Source: Microtetraspora niveoalba
GTDB lineage: Bacteria; Actinomycetota; Actinomycetes; Streptosporangiales; Streptosporangiaceae
Assembly: GCF_001570405.1 (NCBI RefSeq)
Contig: NZ_BBYM01000011.1
Span: 100,910-164,909, forward strand
Length of the DNA: 64,000 nucleotides
Direction of reading: 5' to 3'
Positions 18,175-26,293 of the stretch are shown here, in pieces. The notes beneath the pieces are model-generated. The model had not been told where the DNA came from. It saw only the letters and a program-made list of their open reading frames with translations, and did not search any database. The position numbers were made by a program, and so were the translations under genes. Position 1 is the stretch's first letter. Each line of letters starts with the position of its first letter.

Positions 18175-19440
18175 TCATTCGCCGGGATAAGCCGGATGCG
18201 TGGCGGTCAGCGCCCTTACCCGTTCGATCACTGACGTTATAGCACCAGGGTTGCACACGGCCTGCACGACGGCTGAAGCGATCTCTTTCATCTCCCCCGG
18301 CCCCATGCCCTGGGTCGTCACGCACGCGGTGCCCACCCTGATGCCCGACGTGACCGTGGGCGGCTCCGGGTCGTACGGGATGGCGCTGCGGTTGAGGGTG
18401 ATCGCCGCCTCCTCGCAGCGCCCCTCCGCCTCCGCGCCCGTCACCCCGGCGCCGCGCACGTCGAGCAGGACCAGGTGGGTGTCCGTGCCGCCCGAGACCG
18501 GGCGCAGCCCCTCGGACGCCACCGCCTCGGCGAACGCCGCCGCGTTCTCCACCACTCCGGCGGCGTACGCGCGGAACTCGGGCCGCAGCGCCTCGCCGAA
18601 CGCGACCGCCTTGGCCGCCACCGAGTGCATCAGCGGACCGCTCTGCGTGAACGGGAACACCGCGCGGTCGATCCGCTGCGCCAGCTCGGCGGTGCACAGG
18701 ATCGCGCCCCCGCGCGGCCCGCGCAGCGTCTTGTGCGTCGTGAACGTGACCACGTCCCCGTACGGCACCGCGGACGGGACCGCCTCTCCCGCCATCAGCC
18801 CGATCGTGTGCGCGGCGTCCACGAGCAGCCAGGCGCCGGTCTCGTCGGCGATCCCCCGGAACGCCGCGTAGTCGATCAGCCGGGAGTACGCCGCCGCGCC
18901 GCAGATGATCATCTTGGGGCGGTGCCTGAGCGCGAGGTCGCGCACCTCGTCGTAGTCGATCAGCTCGTTGTCGCGTCGCACCCCATAGGAGACGACGTCG
19001 AACCACCTGCCGGAGAAGTTGAGCTTGGAGCCGTGCGTCAGGTGGCCGCCGTGCTGCAGTTCCATGGCTAGGACGGTGTCGCCCGGCTGGAGCAGCGCCG
19101 CGTACGCCGCGAAGTTGGCCGAGGCCCCCGTGTGCGGCTGGACGTTCACGTGCTCGGCGCGGAACAGGCGCTTGGCCCGGTCGATGGCGAGCCGTTCGGC
19201 CTGGTCGACCACGTCGCAGCCGCCGTAGTACCGGCTGCCGGGGTATCCCTCGGCGTACTTGTTGGTGAGCGTCGAGCCGAGGGCCGCCATCACGGCGGGT
19301 GAGGTGAGGTTCTCGCCCGCGATGAGCTGGAGCCCGCCGCGCAGCCGGGCGAGCTCGTCCAGGAGAAGCTGCGCGACCTCCGGATCCTGCCGCGCAAGCT
19401 GGGAGAAGTCGGGTCCGTAGAACGGTTGCGTCTCATTCAT
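18175..19440 (-). CDS. glyA: Serine hydroxymethyltransferase
   Basis: A 421-residue PLP enzyme converting serine and tetrahydrofolate to glycine and methylene-tetrahydrofolate in the cytosol. The PLP lysine lies in TFTTHKTLRGPRGG, where one threonine of the usual TTTTHK run is phenylalanine. LIAGENLTSPAV, YPGSRYYGGCD and VDAAHTIGL are also clear. I chose the ATG at 19440 because the family starts close to FYGPDF; a GTG at 19503 would add 21 unfamiliar residues. A TACATT hexamer about 35-40 nt upstream may be the -10 box. It is separated from the WecA-like gene by 57 bp. Confidence 0.97.
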   Translation of the reverse strand: MNETQPFYGPDFSQLARQDPEVAQLLLDELARLRGGLQLIAGENLTSPAVMAALGSTLTNKYAEGYPGSRYYGGCDVVDQAERLAIDRAKRLFRAEHVNVQPHTGASANFAAYAALLQPGDTVLAMELQHGGHLTHGSKLNFSGRWFDVVSYGVRRDNELIDYDEVRDLALRHRPKMIICGAAAYSRLIDYAAFRGIADETGAWLLVDAAHTIGLMAGEAVPSAVPYGDVVTFTTHKTLRGPRGGAILCTAELAQRIDRAVFPFTQSGPLMHSVAAKAVAFGEALRPEFRAYAAGVVENAAAFAEAVASEGLRPVSGGTDTHLVLLDVRGAGVTGAEAEGRCEEAAITLNRSAIPYDPEPPTVTSGIRVGTACVTTQGMGPGEMKEIASAVVQAVCNPGAITSVIERVRALTATHPAYPGE

Positions 19441-19625
19441 GAAACCGGGCTCACATCGCGGGGACGACCGTTCTCCCAATGTAAGCCCGGAAATGCCCGC
19501 CACGACCGCCCTCAGCGGGCTTTACGGAAGCTCTACCGAGTATCAGGGAAATCGCGGCGGAGTTCCTGGGGATTGTCGTGGCGGGCCTTTCTCGTAAAAC
19601 ACGACCGGCTGTCACCGGGCGGCGA

Positions 19626-19790
19626 TCACGACTCCCGCTTCGGGATGATCCGCTTGATCGCGACGGCCGCGGAGACCAGCGTGAACACGCCGAGCGCTAT
19701 CCATAGAGCGTTCCAGCCCATGAAGGGAGCCGACAGCGCGCCGCCTCCAAAACCGGCGGCCACACCGCCGACAGGGGGATTGTTGTACAT
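19626..19790 (-). CDS. Small single-span membrane protein, 54 residues
   Basis: Not recognised. A glycine-rich N-terminus (MYNNPPVGGVAAGFGGG) is followed by one membrane segment (about 24-45, containing NALWIALGVFTLVSAAVA) and a short basic tail ending KRIIPKRES. Its ATG directly follows the TAA of the upstream glycosyltransferase with no gap, and AAAGGA lies about 9 nt before it, inside that gene. Such tight coupling suggests it is a partner of the glycosyltransferase, perhaps a stabilising membrane subunit. It is too short for many gene callers. Confidence 0.75.
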   Translation of the reverse strand: MYNNPPVGGVAAGFGGGALSAPFMGWNALWIALGVFTLVSAAVAIKRIIPKRES

Positions 19791-20978
19791 TTACCATTTC
19801 CTTTCTCTACGCCATGCGGCGTCCCAGAAGGCTTTCGCTTGGGCGATCTGCAGGAATACGTCGAAAACCATCTCGACGAGCAGCAGGCCCGCGATCACCA
19901 TCTGCTTGGGGCCCCTGCTCCTGACGGTCACGACCCGCTCGATCACGAAGATGACCGTGACCGCCAGCCAGAGGGGATGAATCGCCAGTCCACCCGCGAC
20001 GGCGATCGACCACGCCGTCGCGCCGAGATAGGCGAAGATCACGATGATGCCGAGGAGCGACAGGAACTGGCGGCCCCAGTAGGGCAGGGTCACCCGCGTC
20101 CAGCCGTAGTCCGTGAGGTTCTCCAGCGCCCCGCGCTTCCACCGGAGACGCTGCTTGAAGAGGTCCGCCCAGGTCTCCATGACCTCCGTGGTGAGCGTGC
20201 ACTCCGCGGGGCAGAGGATGCGGAACCTCAGATGCAGCAGGGCCAGGGTCAGCTCGTTGTCCTCGGTCAGGACGCGTACGTCGTACACCTGGTCGCGTCC
20301 GGGCAGACGGCCGGCGCGCCTGGCGGACACGACCTCCTTGAGCGCGAGGGCCCGGAACAGCGTCGCCGTACCGGTCAGCACCAGGGCCTTTCCCTCGAGC
20401 CTGCGCACGTCCCTGGCGTAACGCGCGTACTCGTTTCGCTGGAACATGCCCACGATGCCGCCACCGGGCTTGCCGGTGAACGTGCCGCCGATCGCGGCCA
20501 GTCTCCCCGGCGCCAGCCTGATGACCGCGTTGTGGATGAAGCCGGGGTGGAGCGCGGAGTCCGCGTCCATGACGAGCACCGCGTACCGGCCGTCCAGGGT
20601 CGGCAGCAGCATCTCCAGCACCTGGTTGAGCGCGCCCGCCTTCTTGTGCCGGTTGCCGGCGGTCCTGATCACCTCGGCGCCGTGCGATCGAGCGATCTCC
20701 TCGGTCGCGTCGGTGCAGTTGTCGGCGATGACGATGATCCTGTCGGGCCTGCGCTGCTGGAGGTGGAGCGACTGAATGGTCTCGGCGACCTGGTCTTCCT
20801 CGTTGTGGGCGGGGACGAGCACGATGACCCGCATCTCGGAGACGTCCACCGGAGGCAGGTCGCGACCTCTGTCCGCCCGCGAGGACGGCCGATGGCGGCC
20901 GGGCTCATCGTGTGCGCCGCCCTCGGCTCCACGGCGCCGCTTGTGACGAGGGGCGCGCCGGATCCCCGCCCGAACCAT
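19791..20978 (-). CDS. Processive-type family 2 glycosyltransferase (membrane)
   Basis: A 395-residue enzyme of the BcsA/hyaluronan synthase type. The GT-A core starts VIVLVPAHNEE near residue 50, with the UDP-binding DNCTD, the DADSA metal motif, a TEDNELTL acceptor/base motif and the QRLRW signature (in KQRLRWKRG) that marks processive synthases. Two or three membrane helices follow (LSLLGIIVIFAYLGA and others). It probably extrudes or lengthens a surface beta-glycan. The ATG at 20978 adds an arginine-rich 48-residue N-terminus; the internal ATG at 20834 is an alternative. It runs divergently from the sortase gene and is coupled to the small membrane protein. Confidence 0.88.
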   Translation of the reverse strand: MVRAGIRRAPRHKRRRGAEGGAHDEPGRHRPSSRADRGRDLPPVDVSEMRVIVLVPAHNEEDQVAETIQSLHLQQRRPDRIIVIADNCTDATEEIARSHGAEVIRTAGNRHKKAGALNQVLEMLLPTLDGRYAVLVMDADSALHPGFIHNAVIRLAPGRLAAIGGTFTGKPGGGIVGMFQRNEYARYARDVRRLEGKALVLTGTATLFRALALKEVVSARRAGRLPGRDQVYDVRVLTEDNELTLALLHLRFRILCPAECTLTTEVMETWADLFKQRLRWKRGALENLTDYGWTRVTLPYWGRQFLSLLGIIVIFAYLGATAWSIAVAGGLAIHPLWLAVTVIFVIERVVTVRSRGPKQMVIAGLLLVEMVFDVFLQIAQAKAFWDAAWRRERKW

Positions 20979-20979
20979 C

Positions 20980-21013
20980 GTTGACCGTCCCGAACAATTC
21001 TGTAGACCGTTCC
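20980..21013. promoter_or_regulatory. Tandem GTNGACCGTYC boxes between glycosyltransferase and sortase genes
   Basis: GTTGACCGTCC (from 20980) and GTAGACCGTTC (from 21002) are near-identical boxes spaced 22 bp apart, two helical turns. They lie just upstream of the glycosyltransferase start in the divergent gap, a layout that suits cooperative binding by one regulator. No regulator is assigned. Confidence 0.35.
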
Positions 21014-21084
21014 ATATGATCTTAAAGGTACATTTGTGACCTATGAGACAGTCGCCCGTCCTGTTACTTAACTCACAGGAAACT

Positions 21085-21105
21085 ATGAATGCCGGTGCAT
21101 TGTGA
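21085..21105 (+). other. Upstream minicistron overlapping the sortase start
   Basis: The AGGA at 21077-21080 is placed for an ATG at 21085, which opens a six-codon reading frame (MNAGAL). Its TGA stop overlaps the GTG start of the sortase in a GTGA. Ribosomes ending there could restart on the sortase, which has no ribosome binding site of its own. Confidence 0.4.
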
Positions 21106-21749
21106 TTCGGCGCCGGATTGCAGGCGGGATCATCGCCTTCGCCCTGGTCACGACGTCCGCCGCCGCATTCGCGCTCGCGTTTTCCTCCGGCGCCGACCAG
21201 CCGCTGCCGCCCGCCCCGCCGCCGAGTGCGGCCACCCCGGCGGCGTCGTCACCGGCCGCCGAACCGGCGCCGACGGCCGCGAAGGCGATGTCCGCCTCGC
21301 CTCCCGTACGGCTGGAGATCCCGAGGATCGGCGTGCGTACGAGCCTCATGAAGCTGGGCAAGAACCCGGACGGCACGCTGGAGGTGCCGCCGCTCTCCCG
21401 AGTGGACGAGGCGGGCTGGTACCGCCTCGGCCCGGCGCCGGGAGCGACCGGGCCGGCCGTGATCGTCGGGCACGTGGACTCGAAGAAGGGACCGGGTGTC
21501 TTCTTCCGCCTCGGCGACCTGCGGCCGGGCGACACCGTGAAGGTGTCCCGACAGGACGGGACCAAGGCGACATTCAGCGTCGACTCCCTGGAAAGCGTAA
21601 GAAAAGATCGCTTTCCGACCGCCAAAGTGTATGAGATGACGGATTTTCCAGGCCTGCGGCTGATCACCTGTGGTGGGTCGTTCGACCGGGACAGCGGGCA
21701 CTATCTCAACAACGTGATCGTCTACGCCCACCTGGTGTCTCAGCAGTGA
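21102..21749 (+). CDS. Class F sortase
   Basis: A 215-residue transpeptidase anchored by one N-terminal membrane helix (about 7-27), followed by a proline/alanine linker and the sortase barrel. The catalytic histidine is in VIVGHVDS, the cysteine in LRLITCGG and the arginine in SFDRDSGHY, all in the usual order. Class F enzymes of actinobacteria are usually housekeeping or unassigned; no LPXTG-type substrate is obvious next door. The GTG at 21102 has no Shine-Dalgarno and seems to be reached from a six-codon minicistron. It is divergent from the glycosyltransferase, suggesting shared surface work. Confidence 0.92.
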   Translation: MIRRRIAGGIIAFALVTTSAAAFALAFSSGADQPLPPAPPPSAATPAASSPAAEPAPTAAKAMSASPPVRLEIPRIGVRTSLMKLGKNPDGTLEVPPLSRVDEAGWYRLGPAPGATGPAVIVGHVDSKKGPGVFFRLGDLRPGDTVKVSRQDGTKATFSVDSLESVRKDRFPTAKVYEMTDFPGLRLITCGGSFDRDSGHYLNNVIVYAHLVSQQ

Positions 21750-21827
21750 GCATCTCGCCGGTCACCCAGTGCCGCTCAGGTGGGCCTGCTCAGGAGACGG
21801 GCCGACGTGGGCGCCGTTCCAGGGATG

Positions 21828-22214
21828 TCAGGAGAACGCGCGGGGCGCGCCGACGCCTTTCGGGATCCACCGCGGCGTGTCGGCGGCCTGGTCACTGATC
21901 GCCGTCAGCACCGCCTGCCGGTACATCGCCAGACGGTTGCGCCATTCCCCGACGTCGTCCACGTACCGTTTCGCCACCGGCGCGTCCCAGACGTCGTTGC
22001 TCCGCGCCATCTCGTACGGCTTGTCCAGCGACCGGGTGAGCTGCTCCATCAGCGGCAGGACCCGGAGCCACAGGTCGACGAGCCGCTGGTACTCGGGATT
22101 GAACACCCAGGTGGTGTGCTGGCCGCCGGGCGCGAGCAGATCCGTGGCCGACGGCGCGGGCGGCGTCTCGCCCGGCTGGAGCGGAGCCGGCGCGGGCGGA
22201 TCCCCGTAGATCAC
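21828..22214 (-). CDS. Hypothetical helical protein, coupled to the long low-complexity protein
   Basis: Not recognised. A proline-rich N-terminus of about 30 residues leads into a mostly helical domain with VFNPEYQRLVDLWLRVLPLM and VGEWRNRLAMYRQAV. It lacks a signal peptide and membrane helix. The GTG start overlaps the stop of the upstream gene (GTGA), so the two are translated together and probably act together. Overall shape recalls small helical proteins encoded beside ESX-type substrates, but no WXG motif is present and I do not claim that function. Confidence 0.75.
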   Translation of the reverse strand: MIYGDPPAPAPLQPGETPPAPSATDLLAPGGQHTTWVFNPEYQRLVDLWLRVLPLMEQLTRSLDKPYEMARSNDVWDAPVAKRYVDDVGEWRNRLAMYRQAVLTAISDQAADTPRWIPKGVGAPRAFS

Positions 22215-24571
22215 GTCTTGCCTCCCTTGGTCTTGGCACTCGCCGCTTCCACCGACTCCGGCGTGCCGTGAATCGCCTCACCGCCGCCCGTGGCGAACGG
22301 GTCCTCCGTGACGTTGTCCTCCGCCGTTCCCACGTAGTCGCCGAGGGGATCTCCGGGGGCGAGCCCCTCCTGGCGGACGGTCCGCCTGGTCGGCTCCAGC
22401 GGCTCGACGTACCCGGGCGGGCCGTCCGGATGCGGCCCCGGCGTCTTGGCGGCAGCCCCCTGAACCCCCTGAGTCCTCGTCTCCCGGGCTCCCTCGCCCC
22501 TCGTCTCCTGAGCTCCCTGGACGCTCGGCTCGTGCGCTCCCGCGCCCCGGGCGCCTTCGCCACCGGCCCCCGCGACGCCCCCCGCCGCCCCGGCACCGGC
22601 TGTGGCGTGCGTGTCGGCGGGCTGGACATGAGCCGCGCTTCCGTCCACGGACGTGAGGGAAACGTCGGCGACGTGGTTCATCGGGGTGGAGACCACCTTC
22701 ACGCCGTCCACCACGATCACCTGCCGGCCGACGGTCTGGTCGATGTCGTCCGGGTGGTCCTTCCACGGCGTGTCGATGATCTGGGAGTCGTCCCTCGGAA
22801 GCCCCGCACCGCCGGTGGCCGACGCCCCGTCCCCTCCGCCGGAGACACCGTGCGCCGCCACCCCGGCAGCCGCCGAACCAGTGCCCGCTGCGCCAGTAGG
22901 TGCCGTACCGGTAGCCGCCGTGTCAGCGCCCGCTGTACCAGTGCCCGTCGTGCCCGTAGCGGTCGTTCCGGTAGCCGCCGTGTCGGTGCCCGCTGTGCCA
23001 ACGGCCGTCGTACCAGTAGATGCCGCACCGGTAGTGGTCGTACCGGACGCCGCGTCCGATGTCCCGGCTGGTCCCGTCACGACATCGGCGCCGACAGTCG
23101 CACCACCTGGAGCACCCCCGGCCGTTCCACCGGCTGTACCCGCCGCAGCGCCACCGGAAGTCGTCGCCGTCGATGAAGCACCACTCGCCGCACCGCTGAT
23201 CGAGCTGCCCCAGGCATCGTGGGTGGCCCCTGCGGACGCTACGGCACCGGTGCCGCCGCCTGCTCCCGTCACGTCGGAGGTGGGCACGCCGAGGCTCGGG
23301 GACGAAGTCGTTCCACCATGGGAAACCGTGCTCTCGCCGCCCCCGACGCCGCCTGTTACTGGAGCGGTCGTGGCCGCCCCGTCGGCGCCGCCAACGCTCG
23401 TGCCGGTAGCGCCTGCGACGGAAGGCGCGCCTGAAGACACGTCACCGGTCGTGCCCGCGGACACTCCGCCGGCCGCTGGCATGCCGCTTGTTGAAACCCC
23501 ACCCGCGTGGACGTCTGCCGACGGATTACCACCAGCGGGAAGAACCCCACCGGTCACATCGCCACCGGTCGGCACGGCCCCTGTTACACCGGGGGACGGG
23601 ATGCTGCCAGTACTGACGGGAACGGTGCCGGGTGGAGCGGTGGTGGTCCCAGGGGAGGCGGAGCCCGTGGACGGGCCTGTGGACGCGTGCCCGGTGTCGG
23701 TGCCGGTCCATGTGTCGTAGACGGCGTCGGGATGGGGGTTGTCGACGGCCACCTTCGGCGCGGAGTCCCCGGAGACGTGTCGGGCGATGTCCTTGGACGC
23801 TACGTCCACCCGGACCGGCTCTTCGGTCGCCTTGGCCCCACCGGAGGACCCTCCGGACTTCGGGGCGTGGTCCTTGGCCTTCTCGCCGTCCTTGGCGGGG
23901 TGGTCCGCACTCCCCCGGCCGTCGGCCTCCTTGGCGCTCGAACCGTGGCCGGACTCCTTGGCGGATTCCTTCCCCGAGTCCTTCCCGGGCTCCTTGGCGG
24001 TCTCCTTGCCCGACTCCTTGCCTGAGTCCTTTCCGGACTCCTTGGTCGTGCTGTCCTTGGGGTCGTCCGCCGGCCTGGTGATGTCGCGCTCGACGTCGGT
24101 GCTCTTGCCGGTGTCGTGGCCGGACGCCTTCGGCTTCTTGTGCTCCGGATCGTCCGAGCCGCCGTGCGTGCCCTTGTCCGACCCCGACGCCTTGCCGGAG
24201 TCTGAGCCCTTGCCGGAATGCTCCCCTTTGTCGTGGTCCGTCTTCTTGGACGCCTCGTCCTTGGGATCGTCCGCCGGTCTCGTGATGTCGCGTTCCCCCT
24301 GGGAGGAAGCCGACGACACGGGCCTGCCCGCCCCGGAGGACTGCTTCTCCTTCTTCTCCAGAAGGTCGAGGCGGGCGCTCACGTCCTTCACCATCGCGCC
24401 GCAGTCGTCCGCCACCTGGGCGGGGCGGTGCGTCGTCTGTACGGCGACGCCGGCGGCGCGCGTGAGCCGCGTGACCTGGGCCTCGACGGAGTCCATCTGT
24501 TTCGCGGCCTGCTTGACGTGGGCCAGCAGTTCGCGGACCAGCTTCGGATCCATCCCGTCCAGTTTGGGCAT
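22211..24571 (-). CDS. Long low-complexity protein with helical N-terminus and charged and Thr/Gly/Ala repeat regions
   Basis: Not recognised; 786 residues. Residues 1-80 form a helical hairpin (HVKQAAKQMDSVEAQV and VKDVSARLDLLEKKEK). Residues 80-260 are Lys/Asp/Glu/Ser/Gly rich and contain a 13-residue motif, ERDITRPADDPKD, twice (93-105 and 161-173), with KESGKE-type repeats between and after. Residues about 270-600 are Thr/Ser/Gly/Ala/Pro rich with short TGT/TAATG-like repeats. A compact segment near 610-660 (DTPWKDHPDDIDQTVGRQVI) looks folded, then a disordered tail. No signal peptide is visible. The ATG at 24571 has GGAGG at 7 nt. The helical head resembles small exported helical proteins, so a secreted or surface role is possible but unproven. 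It overlaps the next gene by GTGA. Confidence 0.8.
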   Translation of the reverse strand: MPKLDGMDPKLVRELLAHVKQAAKQMDSVEAQVTRLTRAAGVAVQTTHRPAQVADDCGAMVKDVSARLDLLEKKEKQSSGAGRPVSSASSQGERDITRPADDPKDEASKKTDHDKGEHSGKGSDSGKASGSDKGTHGGSDDPEHKKPKASGHDTGKSTDVERDITRPADDPKDSTTKESGKDSGKESGKETAKEPGKDSGKESAKESGHGSSAKEADGRGSADHPAKDGEKAKDHAPKSGGSSGGAKATEEPVRVDVASKDIARHVSGDSAPKVAVDNPHPDAVYDTWTGTDTGHASTGPSTGSASPGTTTAPPGTVPVSTGSIPSPGVTGAVPTGGDVTGGVLPAGGNPSADVHAGGVSTSGMPAAGGVSAGTTGDVSSGAPSVAGATGTSVGGADGAATTAPVTGGVGGGESTVSHGGTTSSPSLGVPTSDVTGAGGGTGAVASAGATHDAWGSSISGAASGASSTATTSGGAAAGTAGGTAGGAPGGATVGADVVTGPAGTSDAASGTTTTGAASTGTTAVGTAGTDTAATGTTATGTTGTGTAGADTAATGTAPTGAAGTGSAAAGVAAHGVSGGGDGASATGGAGLPRDDSQIIDTPWKDHPDDIDQTVGRQVIVVDGVKVVSTPMNHVADVSLTSVDGSAAHVQPADTHATAGAGAAGGVAGAGGEGARGAGAHEPSVQGAQETRGEGARETRTQGVQGAAAKTPGPHPDGPPGYVEPLEPTRRTVRQEGLAPGDPLGDYVGTAEDNVTEDPFATGGGEAIHGTPESVEAASAKTKGGKT
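24053..24295 (-). repeat. Duplicated ERDITRPADDPKD-coding segment
   Basis: Two 39-bp segments (24257-24295 and 24053-24091) encode the same 13 residues and share nearly all bases, 204 bp apart within the low-complexity gene. They mark an internal duplication of the charged region. Confidence 0.75.
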
Positions 24572-24749
24572 GGGCACGCCTCCACGAAGACATCGGCGCA
24601 CTTACCGTAACCGCGACGTTAGCCCGACATGCCTTCGATAGCCAGACGGCATGATTGACCCGGTTTGCTCAAGTCAGTCAGCCTCGCCCCCGGCATCGGG
24701 TCCCAGCCTCGTGATCGGTCAGCCTCGGGCCACCCCAGGCTCGGGCGGG

Positions 24750-25397
24750 TCAGTCTCCGGTGGCGATGTAGCTGACGACGCCGCGCAGTTTGTCGACGGG
24801 AAGCGCCCCCTTGCGCAGCACGCGGGGCACCGCGCTGGTCAGGTCCACGATGGTGGAGGGTACCTCGTCGGCGCACTTGCCGCCGTCGAGATAGACGGCG
24901 ACCGAATCGCCGAGCTGCGACTCGGCCTCCTCCGCCGTCGTGGCGGGCGCGGCGCCGGACCGGTTGGCGCTGGAAACCGCCATGGGGCCGGTCTCCTTGA
25001 GCAGGTCGAGCGCGATCGCGTGCAGCGGCATCCGGACGGCGACCGTGCCCTTGGTGTCGCCCAGGTCCCAGGAGAGCGAACGGTTGGCCCGGCAGATCAG
25101 CGTCAGCGGCCCGGGCCAGAACGCGTCCACCAGGTCCTGTCCGTACGGGCCGAGGTCCTCTACCAGGGCGGTCGCGGCGCGCACCGTGCCGACGAGCACG
25201 GGGACCGGCATGTCCCGGCCGCGCCCCTTGGCCTCCAGGAGCGCCGCCACGGCCGAGGGGGTGAAGGCGTCGGCGCCGATGCCGTACACCGTGTCGGTCG
25301 GCAGCACCACCAACTCGCCCCGGCGCACGACCGACGCGGCGTCGATCAGCCCCGAAGTCCGCTCGCCCTGCTTGGCGCAGTCATAGCGCCTGCTCAT
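24750..25397 (-). CDS. tsaC: L-threonylcarbamoyladenylate synthase (YrdC/Sua5 family)
   Basis: A 215-residue enzyme that makes threonylcarbamoyl-AMP from threonine, bicarbonate and ATP for the t6A37 modification of ANN-decoding tRNAs. The YrdC fold is marked by LPTDTVYGIGADAF, WPGPLTLI, TVAVRMP and SSANRSG. It is the short form without the extra C-terminal Sua5 domain. I chose the ATG at 25397 (MSRRYDC) because GGAG ends 9 nt upstream; an ATG at 25406 would abut that site. The gene follows prmC by 33 bp, the usual actinobacterial order. Confidence 0.95.
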   Translation of the reverse strand: MSRRYDCAKQGERTSGLIDAASVVRRGELVVLPTDTVYGIGADAFTPSAVAALLEAKGRGRDMPVPVLVGTVRAATALVEDLGPYGQDLVDAFWPGPLTLICRANRSLSWDLGDTKGTVAVRMPLHAIALDLLKETGPMAVSSANRSGAAPATTAEEAESQLGDSVAVYLDGGKCADEVPSTIVDLTSAVPRVLRKGALPVDKLRGVVSYIATGD

Positions 25398-25430
25398 GCG
25401 TCCCATCTCCTTCCACGTACGGCACGGCTC

Positions 25431-26285
25431 TCATTCCTGTCCGAGGCGCGCGGTGACGAAGCGGTCCCGGCCGGTGAGGTCCTGGCGGAGCCGCACGTCA
25501 CGCCAGCCGTTGTCCTCGGAGAACAGCCAGTAGACCGGGTTTCCCTGCTCGTCGGCGTGCTCGACCGCCACGAAACCGCCGGGCCGCAGCAGCCGCCGTG
25601 CCGTGCGCTCGACCGCCCTGACCTCGTCGAGGCCGTCCTTCCCGGAACCGTACAGCGCGCGCGAGGGGTCGTAGTCGCGGACCTCGGGATCGCGCGGCAC
25701 CGCTCCCGGCGGGATGTACGGCGGGTTGGAGATCACCAGATCGACCTTGCCGTTCAGCTCCTGCAGGCAGTCGGTGAGGTCCTCGGGGTGCAGCATGGTC
25801 CGGCCCTGGCCGTGCTCCAGGATGTTCCGCCTGGCCCAGCCGTACGCGACGGGGTCGATCTCGACGGCGTGCACCTGGGCGAGCGCCACCTCCTGCGCGA
25901 TCGACAGCGCGATGGCGCCCGACCCCGTGCCGAGATCGACGACGACGGGCGAGGCGACGTCCATCTCGCGCAGCCGGTCGATCGCCCAGCCGGCCACGAC
26001 CTCGGTCTCGGGGCGCGGGACGAACACTCCGGGGCCGACTTCGAGGGAGAGATAGCGGAAGTAGGCGCGGCCGGTGATGTGCTGCAGCGGCTCCCGCGCC
26101 TCCCTGCGCGCGATGCCCTCCCAGAAGAGCGCGTCGAAGTCCGCGTCCTTGACGGTGTGCAACTTGCCGCGCGGCACGCCGTGCACGAAGGCCGCGATCT
26201 CCTCGGCGTCGGTACGCGGTGACGGCACGCCCGCCTCGGCGAGCCGGGCGGTGGCGAGTGCGATCTCGTCAAGCAGGAAGGTCAT
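25431..26285 (-). CDS. prmC: Peptide chain release factor N(5)-glutamine methyltransferase
   Basis: A 284-residue SAM-dependent enzyme that methylates the glutamine of the GGQ motif in release factors, here encoded just upstream. It has the helical N-terminal domain, the SAM motif VVDLGTGSGAIAL and the substrate-binding NPPY (in LVISNPPYIPP). It starts 8 bp after the prfA stop, so the enzyme and its substrate are co-transcribed. Confidence 0.97.
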   Translation of the reverse strand: MTFLLDEIALATARLAEAGVPSPRTDAEEIAAFVHGVPRGKLHTVKDADFDALFWEGIARREAREPLQHITGRAYFRYLSLEVGPGVFVPRPETEVVAGWAIDRLREMDVASPVVVDLGTGSGAIALSIAQEVALAQVHAVEIDPVAYGWARRNILEHGQGRTMLHPEDLTDCLQELNGKVDLVISNPPYIPPGAVPRDPEVRDYDPSRALYGSGKDGLDEVRAVERTARRLLRPGGFVAVEHADEQGNPVYWLFSEDNGWRDVRLRQDLTGRDRFVTARLGQE

Positions 26286-26293
26286 GGGTCCAC

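Noticed and set aside
19612..19797. 61-codon open frame over the small membrane protein gene
   Set aside because: Arg-rich, no ribosome binding site; the overlapping 54-codon frame (19626-19790) has a ribosome binding site, a membrane helix and exact coupling to the glycosyltransferase.
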